Shown here one piece after another: positions 22,638-32,176 of a stretch of 64,000 bases of DNA. The position numbers and the translations under genes were made by a program. The notes beneath the pieces were generated by a model. That model did not search any database. It had not been told where the DNA came from and worked only from the letters and a program-made list of their open reading frames with translations. The stretch's first letter is position 1, and each line of letters begins with the position of its first letter. Source of the stretch: Coprinellus micaceus (lineage: Eukaryota > Basidiomycota > Agaricomycetes > Agaricales > Psathyrellaceae); contig OX596340.1 of assembly GCA_951394405.1 (NCBI GenBank), positions 930,001 to 994,000 of the forward strand. The letters are read 5' to 3'.

Positions 22638-23894
22638 TTATGACGCGTTCGGCCGTGCAGCCGATAAGTGCCTCATCAGTAGTTCGTAGCTAACAGCAAT
22701 GAATTAGCATACGAGCACAATACACAGGAATTCAGTACGCACGTCAACAACGTCACAGCACTGTTAGGCACAGTACGAATCAAGTTGACTGAAAGTCCCT
22801 TGTACAATGCCCTCCACCCTTCCTTCGCGATCATCTTGCGAGTGACATAAATCACACCCTTCTTGGGAGGGTGCCTCACTGCGCCATCGTCATCAACGAG
22901 CGGCCGGCGTTGCGTTTGGAGGCGAGTCCTGATAACCTCATGAGGGTAGGTGGCGAGTGAGGCGGTCATCTTAGAGATAGCAGAGCACATCAGGATGTGC
23001 TTGGAAGAAAGAGGTTCGTCCGAATCGCCCTCTGGATGGAACGGTCAATACCGAGCAGATGGATGGACGAAGCACGACGCACGGGCTACGATCTTGAGCT
23101 TCTCGTAAAGAGGAAACTGGACTGCTACATGGAGGATTCCAAGGAGGCTGGGTAGTAGGCCGCGGTAGAAGGCACTAAAGCCTTCAGACCGATAGATGGT
23201 CAATGCGGCGTCTAGGGTATGTCGGTACGGAACATCCCCCGGCAACTGGGTCTACTATCCATGAGCACCACCCCACGTAGCCTAGGAATCTACTCACCAT
23301 AAATCTCGTCTTGATAACCCACAACGGGTTGGTGCATATCGTACTCGTTGCGCCCGCAGTCATGGCCGATAGCAAATGCAGTGACCACGGATGTTCCCTC
23401 ACCAGGGGTTGGTAGCCCTTTACCTGGGCTGCTGGGTACACTCTATGATAATTTCTTGGCGGTTCCCCAAAATGTGACTTGATGCCGTCATAGACTGCGA
23501 AGTAGATAGCCCAGGTGGGGAGATAACCAAGGATAGTCGGCCCCAGCCCGCGATAAAGCCCTCGAATCCCACTTTCTCTCAGGATATTCTTCACGGTGCC
23601 TGTCCACATAGTCCAGAGAACTCAGGGTCAGCCGGCACCCAGTGTCGTACGAGCTGGAGAGCACGCACCGACTGTACCCAGATACCCAGCTTGCCCCTGG
23701 ACTGCCCGCTGCGCTTGAAGCTTCGTCTTGACCACGTCGAGGGGGCACGTCGCAACACTAGCTACCAGTCCACCGCCAGCTCCAGCTACAAATTCATGTG
23801 TCCTCTTTAGTCAGAACCCTGCCGGGTCCTTGGAAGACATTGACGCACCGATCATGCTGTTTGCCGTCCATTTCGACTTCCTGTCTCCTCCCAT
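22638..23894 (-). CDS. Mitochondrial NAD+ carrier, NDT1/YIA6-like
   Basis: A mitochondrial carrier family (SLC25) protein, about 324 aa, of the inner mitochondrial membrane. Six exons in phase: 23894-23849, 23785-23669, 23599-23298, 23251-23083, 23031-22743, 22689-22638. All three carrier repeats show the P-x-D/E-x-x-K/R signature in order: PLDVVKTKLQAQ, PLWVIKTRFM (Asp replaced by Trp) and PHEVIRTRLQTQ. GLGPTILGYLPTWAIYFAVY and SAISKMTASLATYPHEVIRT are typical of yeast Ndt1/Yia6 rather than of the folate or pyrimidine carriers, and the end TYELLMRHL also fits. The replaced acidic residue in repeat two is a known feature of this subgroup. A housekeeping gene lying inside the NACHT block. Confidence 0.88.
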
Positions 23895-24230
23895 ATCCCT
23901 GCCCCGCAACTGCGCGGGGATTGAGGCCCGAGACGTCGAAACTGGGGTACAATCGTGGGGGATGTCGCTGGACGGCGCTGGGAGTGTTCAAGGTATTGGT
24001 GAGAGAGGCGCGTCGATGGGTTTTGATTTATCATTTACCGCCGCTCGGCCCACCGCCCATTTGCGGGCCTGATTCTTTCCGGTTTTCGCCGGCTTATCGC
24101 GGAGATAGTACTTCAGGAGGGTATACATCGAGGGTAGTAGGTAGTATCTCACAGATACACTAGGGCTAGCTATAATACATGGGATTGGTCTAGGGGTAAA
24201 TACGTGGTATATAAGAGTCACGAAGAGTCA
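23895..24230. other. Promoter side of the carrier gene
   Basis: 336 bp without a gene. It separates the carrier start from the stop of the F-box gene. Nothing distinctive seen. Confidence 0.4.
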
Positions 24231-25265
24231 TTAGTTCGTGCAGATTTGCCAAAAGCCCCGCCCCTGGGTATTCTCACACCACATCTCCAGCTCGGTCCTC
24301 GATTGGGGTACTTCAAACACAAACACCCTCTTATCCTTCATTTTCGTGATCCTAACCCCGCCTCCAGGCTGCACCCTCCGCTCTCCAACGAGTACGACGG
24401 AATCTAGGCTTGGTAGGTTGTCCTTGTCCTGTAGCATCCGTTCCCCATGGACCACGTTCAGACTGTTACGGTTGAGCTGGTACGAGAGGACCGAGAGGTT
24501 GGGAAGGGTGATGTGACTGGGGATTATGTCCCCAACAAGGCGAAGGTGGGTAATTTGTTGGAGGAACTGGAGGGACGCCGAGGAGGAAAGGAGGAGACTC
24601 TGCCAACCATCGCGGGAGGTATACAACAAAGTGAGTTTGCGACAGGCCTTGTGCCGTATGCGGTACCCAATGTGCGGGGAAGTAACTGCCTCCTCCAGGA
24701 CCCTCCCGTTACAAGCCAGGGACGTGACATCCTTGCACTGCCTGAGAATGCGAATTGCCGCAGGATAGTATTCTTCATGCACCGGCGTCACCCAAAGATG
24801 ATGGATATACTGCGCCAGCCGTGGCTTGTTCAACAGCATCCTATCGAAGCTCTCCACCTGGTGCACCTGAATGAGTTTGATTGGCATCCTGGGCAGACAC
24901 GCCTCGTACGCCATCCCCTGTATCCTCCTGTTCACCCTCAACAAGTTTGCCACTGTTCCCGGGGAATCGGCGGCATGCTGCAGGATGAGCAGAACCAGCT
25001 CTGCGGGGAGTCCTGACAGGGGGAAGGGGCTCCTCGCAATCTTGCGCTTGCGCTCCTCGAGCTCGGCATACGTCGCCCTCTGTCGCCTTGCGCGCTTCAG
25101 GTCGGGAGGTCTTATCGGGGGCCTCATCGTGAAGGGCGGCATCTCCGGCGTCGTCGTCAGGCGCGAGATGACGAAGGTATACATGATCGAAATGACAAAG
25201 ATACACGACCCCACCCACTTGATTTCTAGGCGCGGGGTCATGAGAGAGCACAGATAAGAGAGCAT
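24231..25265 (-). CDS. F-box-like protein with N-terminal hydrophobic segment
   Basis: Single-exon frame of 344 aa. The stretch LSGLPAELVLLILQHAAD (about residues 80-100) with the following VANLLRVNRRIQGMAYEACL is an F-box-like fold of the agaricomycete type, which would bind Skp1 in an SCF ubiquitin ligase. The rest is a helical and Leu-rich substrate-side region without clear repeats. Unusually, residues 17-35 (VGSCIFVISIMYTFVI) form a hydrophobic segment before the F-box. If translation instead starts at an internal Met (about residue 42 or 47), this segment is excluded and a normal soluble F-box protein results. Confidence 0.68.
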   Translation of the reverse strand: MLSYLCSLMTPRLEIKWVGSCIFVISIMYTFVISRLTTTPEMPPFTMRPPIRPPDLKRARRQRATYAELEERKRKIARSPFPLSGLPAELVLLILQHAADSPGTVANLLRVNRRIQGMAYEACLPRMPIKLIQVHQVESFDRMLLNKPRLAQYIHHLWVTPVHEEYYPAAIRILRQCKDVTSLACNGRVLEEAVTSPHIGYRIRHKACRKLTLLYTSRDGWQSLLLSSSASLQFLQQITHLRLVGDIIPSHITLPNLSVLSYQLNRNSLNVVHGERMLQDKDNLPSLDSVVLVGERRVQPGGGVRITKMKDKRVFVFEVPQSRTELEMWCENTQGRGFWQICTN

Positions 25266-26000
25266 GGAGGTGCGTACCTAGTTCGTCCATATTCTACGTG
25301 CCTTATACGCCGACAACACGAGGGTGCCTGTGTTTCAGGTTCGGTGAATTATTGACCGCCGGAAGGGTCAGTTTCATGGCCAGCGCCTGTTGTGGAGACT
25401 GGGTGACTCGGCCGTTGGAAGTCAACAAAGGCCATGTTGGACGACATGAGGCCTGGTAATAGGGGTTCGGCAAACTCCGTGGCAGCCAATGAGGTCATCA
25501 GATCACGTCCACCATGAGCGCCCGCGCAATAAGCGCCGAGAGGCCCTGGAATCGACGGTATGTACGACAGTTACGGGTTTCTTGGAAGTGCTGATACCCA
25601 GGATACAAGTGAGCGTGAGTCGGTAGAAAATCAGTTTGGCTCGCACTTGCACGAGAGCACCCACCTTCAATACGACATGCACTGGTTGCAGATGAGTTCT
25701 CGCCGTCAATCCTATTTTCTGCCGCCTTTCTAGCACCTCGAGGAGGCTTCTACACACCACGTTGAGGGGTAGAGGTTGAAGAAGCTCACTCCCTGAGCAG
25801 CCCTGGGCGAGATGCAACAAATGCTCTGGTTGTGGGTCCAGTCACGGGGTTGTGCGAACACACAGCAACATGATCGCGGCTCTCAAGCTGGAACCCTCAA
25901 CGAGGCTTCTCTCGTATGCCCATCTCTTCATTCCACCGACCTCGGAGGCCGTCCACGCGAACACTGTGTCTCCCACTTTCAACCGTTACCCAACGTACAG
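25266..26000. other. Upstream region of NACHT paralog D
   Basis: No gene. At 25841-25864 the plus strand reads GTCACGGGGTTGTGCGAAC, a diverged copy of the second block of the NACHT upstream element, in the right orientation and 137-160 bp before the ATG of D. At 25519-25540 there is GCGCCCGCGCAATAAGCGCC, similar to the first block but in the opposite orientation. Confidence 0.5.
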
Positions 26001-28479
26001 ATGCCCCCCAAATCCAAGCGAAGCTTCAATGTGAAATCGCTTTTCAGTTTCCGTTCGTCCAAGCCGAAGGTAAAAGGTAGTCCAAGTGGCGATCCTCACT
26101 TAGATGAGATCGCAACTGGTATTTCAGAGCGATTCTCGCAGCCCAGCAGCGCCAGTGCCCCCTCCCCATCGCCACCACATCGCCCTGATCCGGATCCCCT
26201 TGCACTGCAATCCGTGTCCGATCATGTTGTAGCACCTCTATTGGACCCCGCCACCGTAGTGGGGAGCCTAGCTCCCTTGGCATCTTCATCTACCCCTACG
26301 TAAGCCCCTTCTTTGCCCTCGCTGGTTCCTCAGCTTACCCCGCCCAGTGCCTCCCCATCCCTATTCGCCAATGCTAACCATTTCCGCCTACAAAACCTCT
26401 ACTATCAAAATGTTCAAGCCTTATCTCCAAGCGTAGATAACCCGTCCAGATCTGAGGCAGGTCAGTGATTGATTCAAAGCCTCCATTTTTCAATCTCGAT
26501 TCTGATATAACCTTCCGATGCTGTAGGTTGGAAGATATTGCTGGAGCATACGGCTACTAGCGCCCTGTACGACTCGAGCGCGCGATTCAACCCTCCCCAA
26601 GTCGACGAGGGCACCCGGGTTAATGCCATGGAACGCATAACGGCCTGGATTGACGATCGCGAGTCTCCAACGCGTTTGCTCTGCATGACCGGCGCAGCGG
26701 GTGCAGGAAAGTCGGCACTGCAGCAAACGATCACCGAGCGTTGCGCTTTGTCGAAAGTCCTTGCCGCGAGTTTTTTCTTCTCATCCAGTGACCCCAGCCG
26801 AAACGACGTTTCCGCCATAGTGCCAACTATCGCATATCAGCTAGGTCTGGTGCACCCCCATCTTCGACGATGGATTGGGGAAGCCGTGGACAACGACCAG
26901 CTCATATTCACCAAATCCCTGAAGACCCAGATGGACACACTCATCGTCGGTCCAGTAGGGCGCCTCCGATCGCAGATGGGCCCTGTGATGTTCTCTTCAC
27001 TTCCATACCTGATCACCATCGACGGCCTTGATGAATGCTTAGACGCCCTGCATCAAACCGAGCTACTATCGGTAATCCGCACATCCTTCCTCTGCGGCGG
27101 TGAGATGCCATTTCGCATATTTCTTGCCAGCAGGCCGGAGCTGTCTATTCGCACCGCTCTCGAAGGGCACCTGGAGGGGTTCGTCTATCACCTTCGGTTG
27201 AGTGATGATTTCGACGCCACGGACGACATTCGTCGGTGGCTTTGGAGAAGGCTGCGGGAGATTGGAACCCGAAGTGGTGATCTCCGTGCACAGCCGCATC
27301 TGTGGCCAACAGAGGAGGACGTGGAGTTCCTCGTTATGGCGGCTAGTGGCCAGTTTGTCTACGCCGCAACGGTCACCAGGTACATCTCGGAGCGTCGCGG
27401 TTCCCCCATTAAACGACTGCAAACGGTCCTGGGTTGGAGGGACGTAGGGCCACCATCAAACACAGCACCTTTTGCAGAGCTCGACTTGCTGTACTCGAGC
27501 GTTCTGTCGAATGCAAAGGAAGCTTGGGAGGCGGCTAATCCTGATTCTCCCTATGATTTTGTTGTCCTCCTACGGATATTCGAACGCTTTCGAAACTCGA
27601 GTAGTCCGTCCTCGCGTTTCCTCGTGCCGCGGCGCTATCACGAAAGCAACGACTTTTGCCTCCTACTTGGTCTGGACAACAACGCCCTGGACACAATCAC
27701 TCTAGACCTCCGGTCATTGGTCAGCGTGGTAAGAGTGGATCACTATGATACCCTCCATCTGTACCACCGCTCGTTCACTGAATTCCTGGACACCGCAGCC
27801 CGATCCAAAGACTTTTATCGCTCGAGACTGCTGGTATTCGAGTCCTACATCCGGTACTTGATGCGCCAAATATGTGATAGTTCCGACCCAGGTGCGTTTC
27901 GTGCGCGTGTGCGCTAGCTAGCCTCGCTTATCTTGTTGTGGAAGGTGCAACCCAAAGCCTGCCCTCAACCCTTTGGTGGTTTTTTAGGATGGACGCCGGA
28001 TCCATTCCCGAATACGAGATATCTCACGACCTCTACGAAGCGTCCCTCCGCTTCACCTGCAACCAAGGCTGGGATAAGTTCTTCAAGATTTGGAGGCCAG
28101 GGCGAGGTGGTATGGACAATTTTAGCACCATCCGCGAATTTGCCGAGGGAGGCATTATTCATTTGTTTGCCTTGGTCCTGGAATATTCGGTAGACAAGGT
28201 GCGGGATGGTTGTTCTCTGCTCGGCCCAAGTTCGGTCGAACATTTCACTCAACTATGTGGCAGGACTCTGACCAAGAGGTGATCGCCACCATTCGAAAAC
28301 ACCACGCACATTTACGCGAGCAAAATGCTTCATTCTTGGGTGCGTCAACAATCATTTGAATGCGAGCCCGCCGCTTACCCCACTCAGCGCGCCAGAGGCG
28401 GGAAAGATCCAACCTCGTTGACTTCAAGGAACTCCCATTCCCTCGCTTTTCCATGGAGGATGACGATGATAACCTTTAA
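26001..28479 (+). pseudogene. NACHT/STAND protein paralog D, stop codon and lost splice site
   Basis: Full-length by homology, with the same plan as B, C and E: tag MPPKSKRSFNVKSLFSF at 26001, intron 26461-26526, NACHT exon 26527-27891 (GAAGAGKSAL, LITIDGLDEC, FLASRPELS), C-terminal exon to 28198, a 76-nt exon 28264-28339 and tail exon 28388-28479 ending MEDDDDNL. Two lesions are visible. First, an in-frame TAA at 26301-26303 in exon 1, where paralog C reads through (SSSPTPAPG). Second, the intron after DPG (donor 27892) has lost about 14 nt, including the acceptor, compared with paralog E (E has CTTGGCCCACCTTAG, D only CTTG), and contains an in-frame TAG. A 26-nt alternative intron would restore the frame but is too short to be believable. 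Most likely a young pseudogene. Confidence 0.82.
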
Positions 28480-29173
28480 GCGCCTAGTGACCTTCAGAGG
28501 ATGGCAGGTCAGGCCCATGATTCATTTTACCCCACAGAGGGGTGACACTATCACAATACCTTCCAACGATTCATACATGCACACAGCATACGAGAGTAGG
28601 CGTTTCCCCGTGAGTTGTGCATCCCTGCTCCACTGGGGTCGAGTTGGTTTCTCCTTTAAATTGTGTTTAGTGTGAATCCTGCGGGGGAGGAGCACATGGA
28701 TTGGAGATAGGCCCATGATGCCGAACCAAACAGCACGCTCGCGCATCGTGCCTGGAAGTTAGGCGCTGTTGCGTCCTACACCCGAAATGAATGTTAGACT
28801 CGTTGAAACCTGAAAACCATATGAAGCGGAAATGAAGTCGCAAAGGGCGAAGAAGGGTACCAGGGGGAATGCCCTACCCGAGTAGAGTCCTTCATGGAGA
28901 TCATTGGTGCTCATCCATGCATCGCCCCCTAGTCTTAGCAAGAGTTCGACCGAGAAATGTACTATTTCAAGTGCCTCAAAAGGGCTCCTTACGATAAATA
29001 CTTGGAAGGTTGGGGTGGGTGACAAAGACCGAGGATCCCGAACGGGAGGGTGCATTGCACTTGACACTGCTATCACCGATGCAGCTGCCTCGAGGCAATG
29101 CCGGCGCCATCGTCAGCTGTGAAGCTCTTCTGAGCGCTCCGCAGACGACTTTCTTTGTCTCTCTCCCCCCACC
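28480..29173. other. Spacer between paralogs D and F
   Basis: No gene recognised. The shared upstream element is not seen before F. Confidence 0.4.
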
Positions 29174-31481
29174 ATGCTGCTAGCGAAAGGTTGCAAGCGC
29201 CTACTTCGCCTCCAGCCCAAACCCAAGAAATCGACCACAGTCAAAGGCGGGGGGCATCAACACCCAGTTCGCAGTGGAGTCGACCAGGGCCAGCAGCCAC
29301 AGGGGGATTCAGGGCCAGTGAACGTCCACGCTCCCGTCCCAGCGACGCAACAGCTCATTTGCCACCCTGCTCGATCGTTGTTGACCGGGGCGCACGATTT
29401 CCATATCAACCGATTCGACTTCGTCGATTCGTCAAAGACGATCCAGGGCAATGGGTATGTAGATGCGTCGCAGCATATCACGGTGAACAAGTACAATGGT
29501 GCAGGAGAGTCGAGCGGTGCGTCCTCTCCTCGAGCTGTTATCGCGATCAGGGATTGAATTGTGTTTAGGTTGGGATACCCTCCTGCAAAACACATCCCCC
29601 AGTGCTCTCCTAGATTCCCAGAGCTACGACGCGGGGCGATGCGACGATGACACCCGTCTCGACGTCCTCTCTGACATCGACGCCTGGATCCACAACACCA
29701 CCTCCCCCCAAAAGCTGCTCTGCATCACCGGGCCCGTAGGTTGTGGCAAGTCCGCACTACAACGAACCACTGCCGAGCGTTGCAGCGCCAAAGGAACACT
29801 CGCAGCGTCGTTCTTCTTCAGTTCAACCGACCCCACTCGGAACGATACAGCGTACTTTATTCCTACGCTCGCGTACCAGCTGGCGTCCGACCCGGGTATT
29901 CGAGCGACCATCGTCCAGTGCATCGACACCGACCCACTGGTGTTCAAGAAATCGTTGAGGTCGCAGATGGACGCGATGGTGATCAGCCCGATTCGCCAAG
30001 CCATCGTCACCGCCAAACTCTCTGGGGAAACCTACCCCCTCCCGAACGTCATCGTGATCGACGGGCTCGACGAATGCAAGAGCGACTCCATGCAGACCGA
30101 GCTCCTCAAAGCCCTCGAGCACCTCGTTCGGTCGCTCTCCGCCGTCGGGTTTCCTCTGCGTGTCATCGTCACCAGCAGACCCGAATGGACGATCTGGAGC
30201 GCTGTAGAGGTGAATGGGCACATATCCACTTTGACGAGGCATTTGAAGTTGGCGGACGAGTACGACGCGACGGAGGATATCAGGAGGTACGTGACGCGGC
30301 ACTTGGGGGAGATCGCAAGTAGGGCGCGGGATCCGAGGGTGCGTGCAAGGGGCGGGTGGCCGGCAGAGGAAGATGTGGACGCCCTAGTGCATAACGCGTC
30401 GGGGCAGTTCATCTACGTCGTCGTTGCCCTTAACTATATTGGCGAACGGCACTCGTCCCCCGTCGATAGACTGAAGACTGTCCTTTCTTGGTCGCCCGCG
30501 GAAGGCAAACACCAAGCACACCCGCTCTCCCCGCTGGATACCCTATACGCCGGGATCCTTGAGAACGCGCAAGAGGCGTACGAAGAGTTCGAGCACACCT
30601 CTGGCGTCGATAGCATTGTTATGCTTATACGGCTGCACCAGTTCAACAAGGGGGCCCGGTTCAAGAGTCGGCACGGAAAAGGCCTGTCGCTCGACCTACC
30701 GGGATTCGAAGCCTTCCTCGGCATGCAGGATGGGGAGACGTACGGACTCATCTCGGATATGCGGTCCTTGCTCACTATCAGGGAGGGCCCAGCGCAACCC
30801 TTCCCTCTCTCGTCGTCAGAGAAGGAAGTGGAGGAGGACGCGCCTCCCGCAGGGTACGACCATATTCACTTCTACCACAAGTCCCTCTTGGATTTCCTCG
30901 ACGACTCGAGTCGCGCGGGAGAACTGTACGTGCCAAACGCGGAGGTTGCTTGTCATTTCGCAGTATGTGCATTGCAACAAATTACTGGGGCGTTCGATCA
31001 CGGTCTGTCCACCTCCCTTCTTCCCAATTTCCGTATCTGAATCCCTTGGTAGATATCGAAACCCTGCTCCAAGGCGAGAACACCCTCAGTTCCCAAATAG
31101 CAGACTCCTCCCGCCTCCGCGTCCTCTCCTTCTCCTTCCAAATACTGAGCACGGCCCTCCCCGACCTCGCACACCTCACACACCCGTTCCTCTCCAGGCT
31201 CTACACATTCACCGAAGCTGCCGGGTGGGAGAAGTTGGATAAGTACGTCAAAGAGACGGGGACGGGTACCCAATACGCTTCCGCGTTTTCCACCGTGTTG
31301 ACGCTGTACGCTGCGAAGTGTTTCGATGAGGGGATTTTTGAGGTGCGCCGGCTCCCTTTTGCGTTGTGCCAGGTTATGAAGGGGGATTGACCGGCGCGAC
31401 CTCTAGGACCACTCGAAGGGCCAATTGGCGAAGTTGATGGATATTGTTGGGGACCATCGACGGTCTTGGGCAATGGCGTAG
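29174..31481 (+). CDS. NACHT/STAND protein paralog F (divergent)
   Basis: About 713 aa. Exons in phase: 29174-29516, 29569-31002, 31053-31342, 31407-31481. Intron positions match the A-E group, but the sequence is far more diverged. The tag is different (MLLAKGCKRLLRLQPKPKK) and the pre-NACHT motif is longer: GAHDFHINRFDFVDS followed by YVDASQHITVNKYNG. NACHT core: Walker A GPVGCGKSAL, Walker B NVIVIDGLDEC, VTSRPEW, LADEYDATEDIRRYV, and FYHKSLLDFLDDSSRAG in the winged-helix position. The last exon (DHSKGQLAKLMDIVG) replaces the 76-nt exon and ends the protein, so the variable tail is missing. The DPG-position intron contains a stop, unlike A, B, C and E. Intact; possibly the more ancestral or independently acquired type. 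Confidence 0.87.
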
Positions 31482-32176
31482 TGGCGGGCGCCGGATGGGC
31501 AGCGATGTTGACGCGTTCGACGGTATACGACAGACGGACGGATAGATTTGGTTTTGGGTCTCTCAGAGCCCGGCTACGGCTTGAAGCTCTGAAGACAAAC
31601 CATGCCTCGCGATATTCTGCCTCGCTCCGCGCCGTTTCCTATTCTAGCCCCTCCCCCTTCTGAATGTCCGGAAGGCCGATAGCGGCTAACGTTTTGAGTT
31701 GCGTAAGATAGCTACTCCTATCCCACTACGTAGAGTTTGCATAGTAAATGAGAGGGTGGGCATCGGGCTCCCTGCTTCTCGCCTTCTTCTTCTTACATCC
31801 ACTCTGAGCCGAGATAAATACTCGAAACGACTTCGCCACCCATCGTTGACTGAATGGGCGCCTAAATACGAGCGCCCGTCACGGGCCCCATGCTCACTGA
31901 TCGGGCCTCCGCGAAACTAAGTACCTGCACACAATGCGCTGGGCAGCCTGAGATACAAGAGAATAGGCTCGTATAAGTTCCACGCCCGTACATACGGTCA
32001 ATGCGCGTGGGGGGCACCCGAGGTGCTTCAATCGACGCGAACCCGACACCGCCTCGCATATCGGCCGCATATCAGCCCTGCCGCGTCATGATTCATCCGC
32101 GAGCGGACTTCGCACGCAGTAACCGACCGGGTGTGCCTGGGTATAGGTTGCTCAAATATCTGTGTTACGGTGAGCA
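31482..32176. other. Region between convergent paralogs F and E
   Basis: No gene seen. TACGAGCGCCCGTCACGGG at about 31867-31885 looks like fused halves of the NACHT upstream element and may be a relic of a lost copy. Confidence 0.35.

Noticed and set aside
30950..31242. Long frames antisense or shifted within NACHT F and other NACHT genes.
   Set aside because: Shadows of GC-rich coding sequence; the NACHT frame carries all the motifs.
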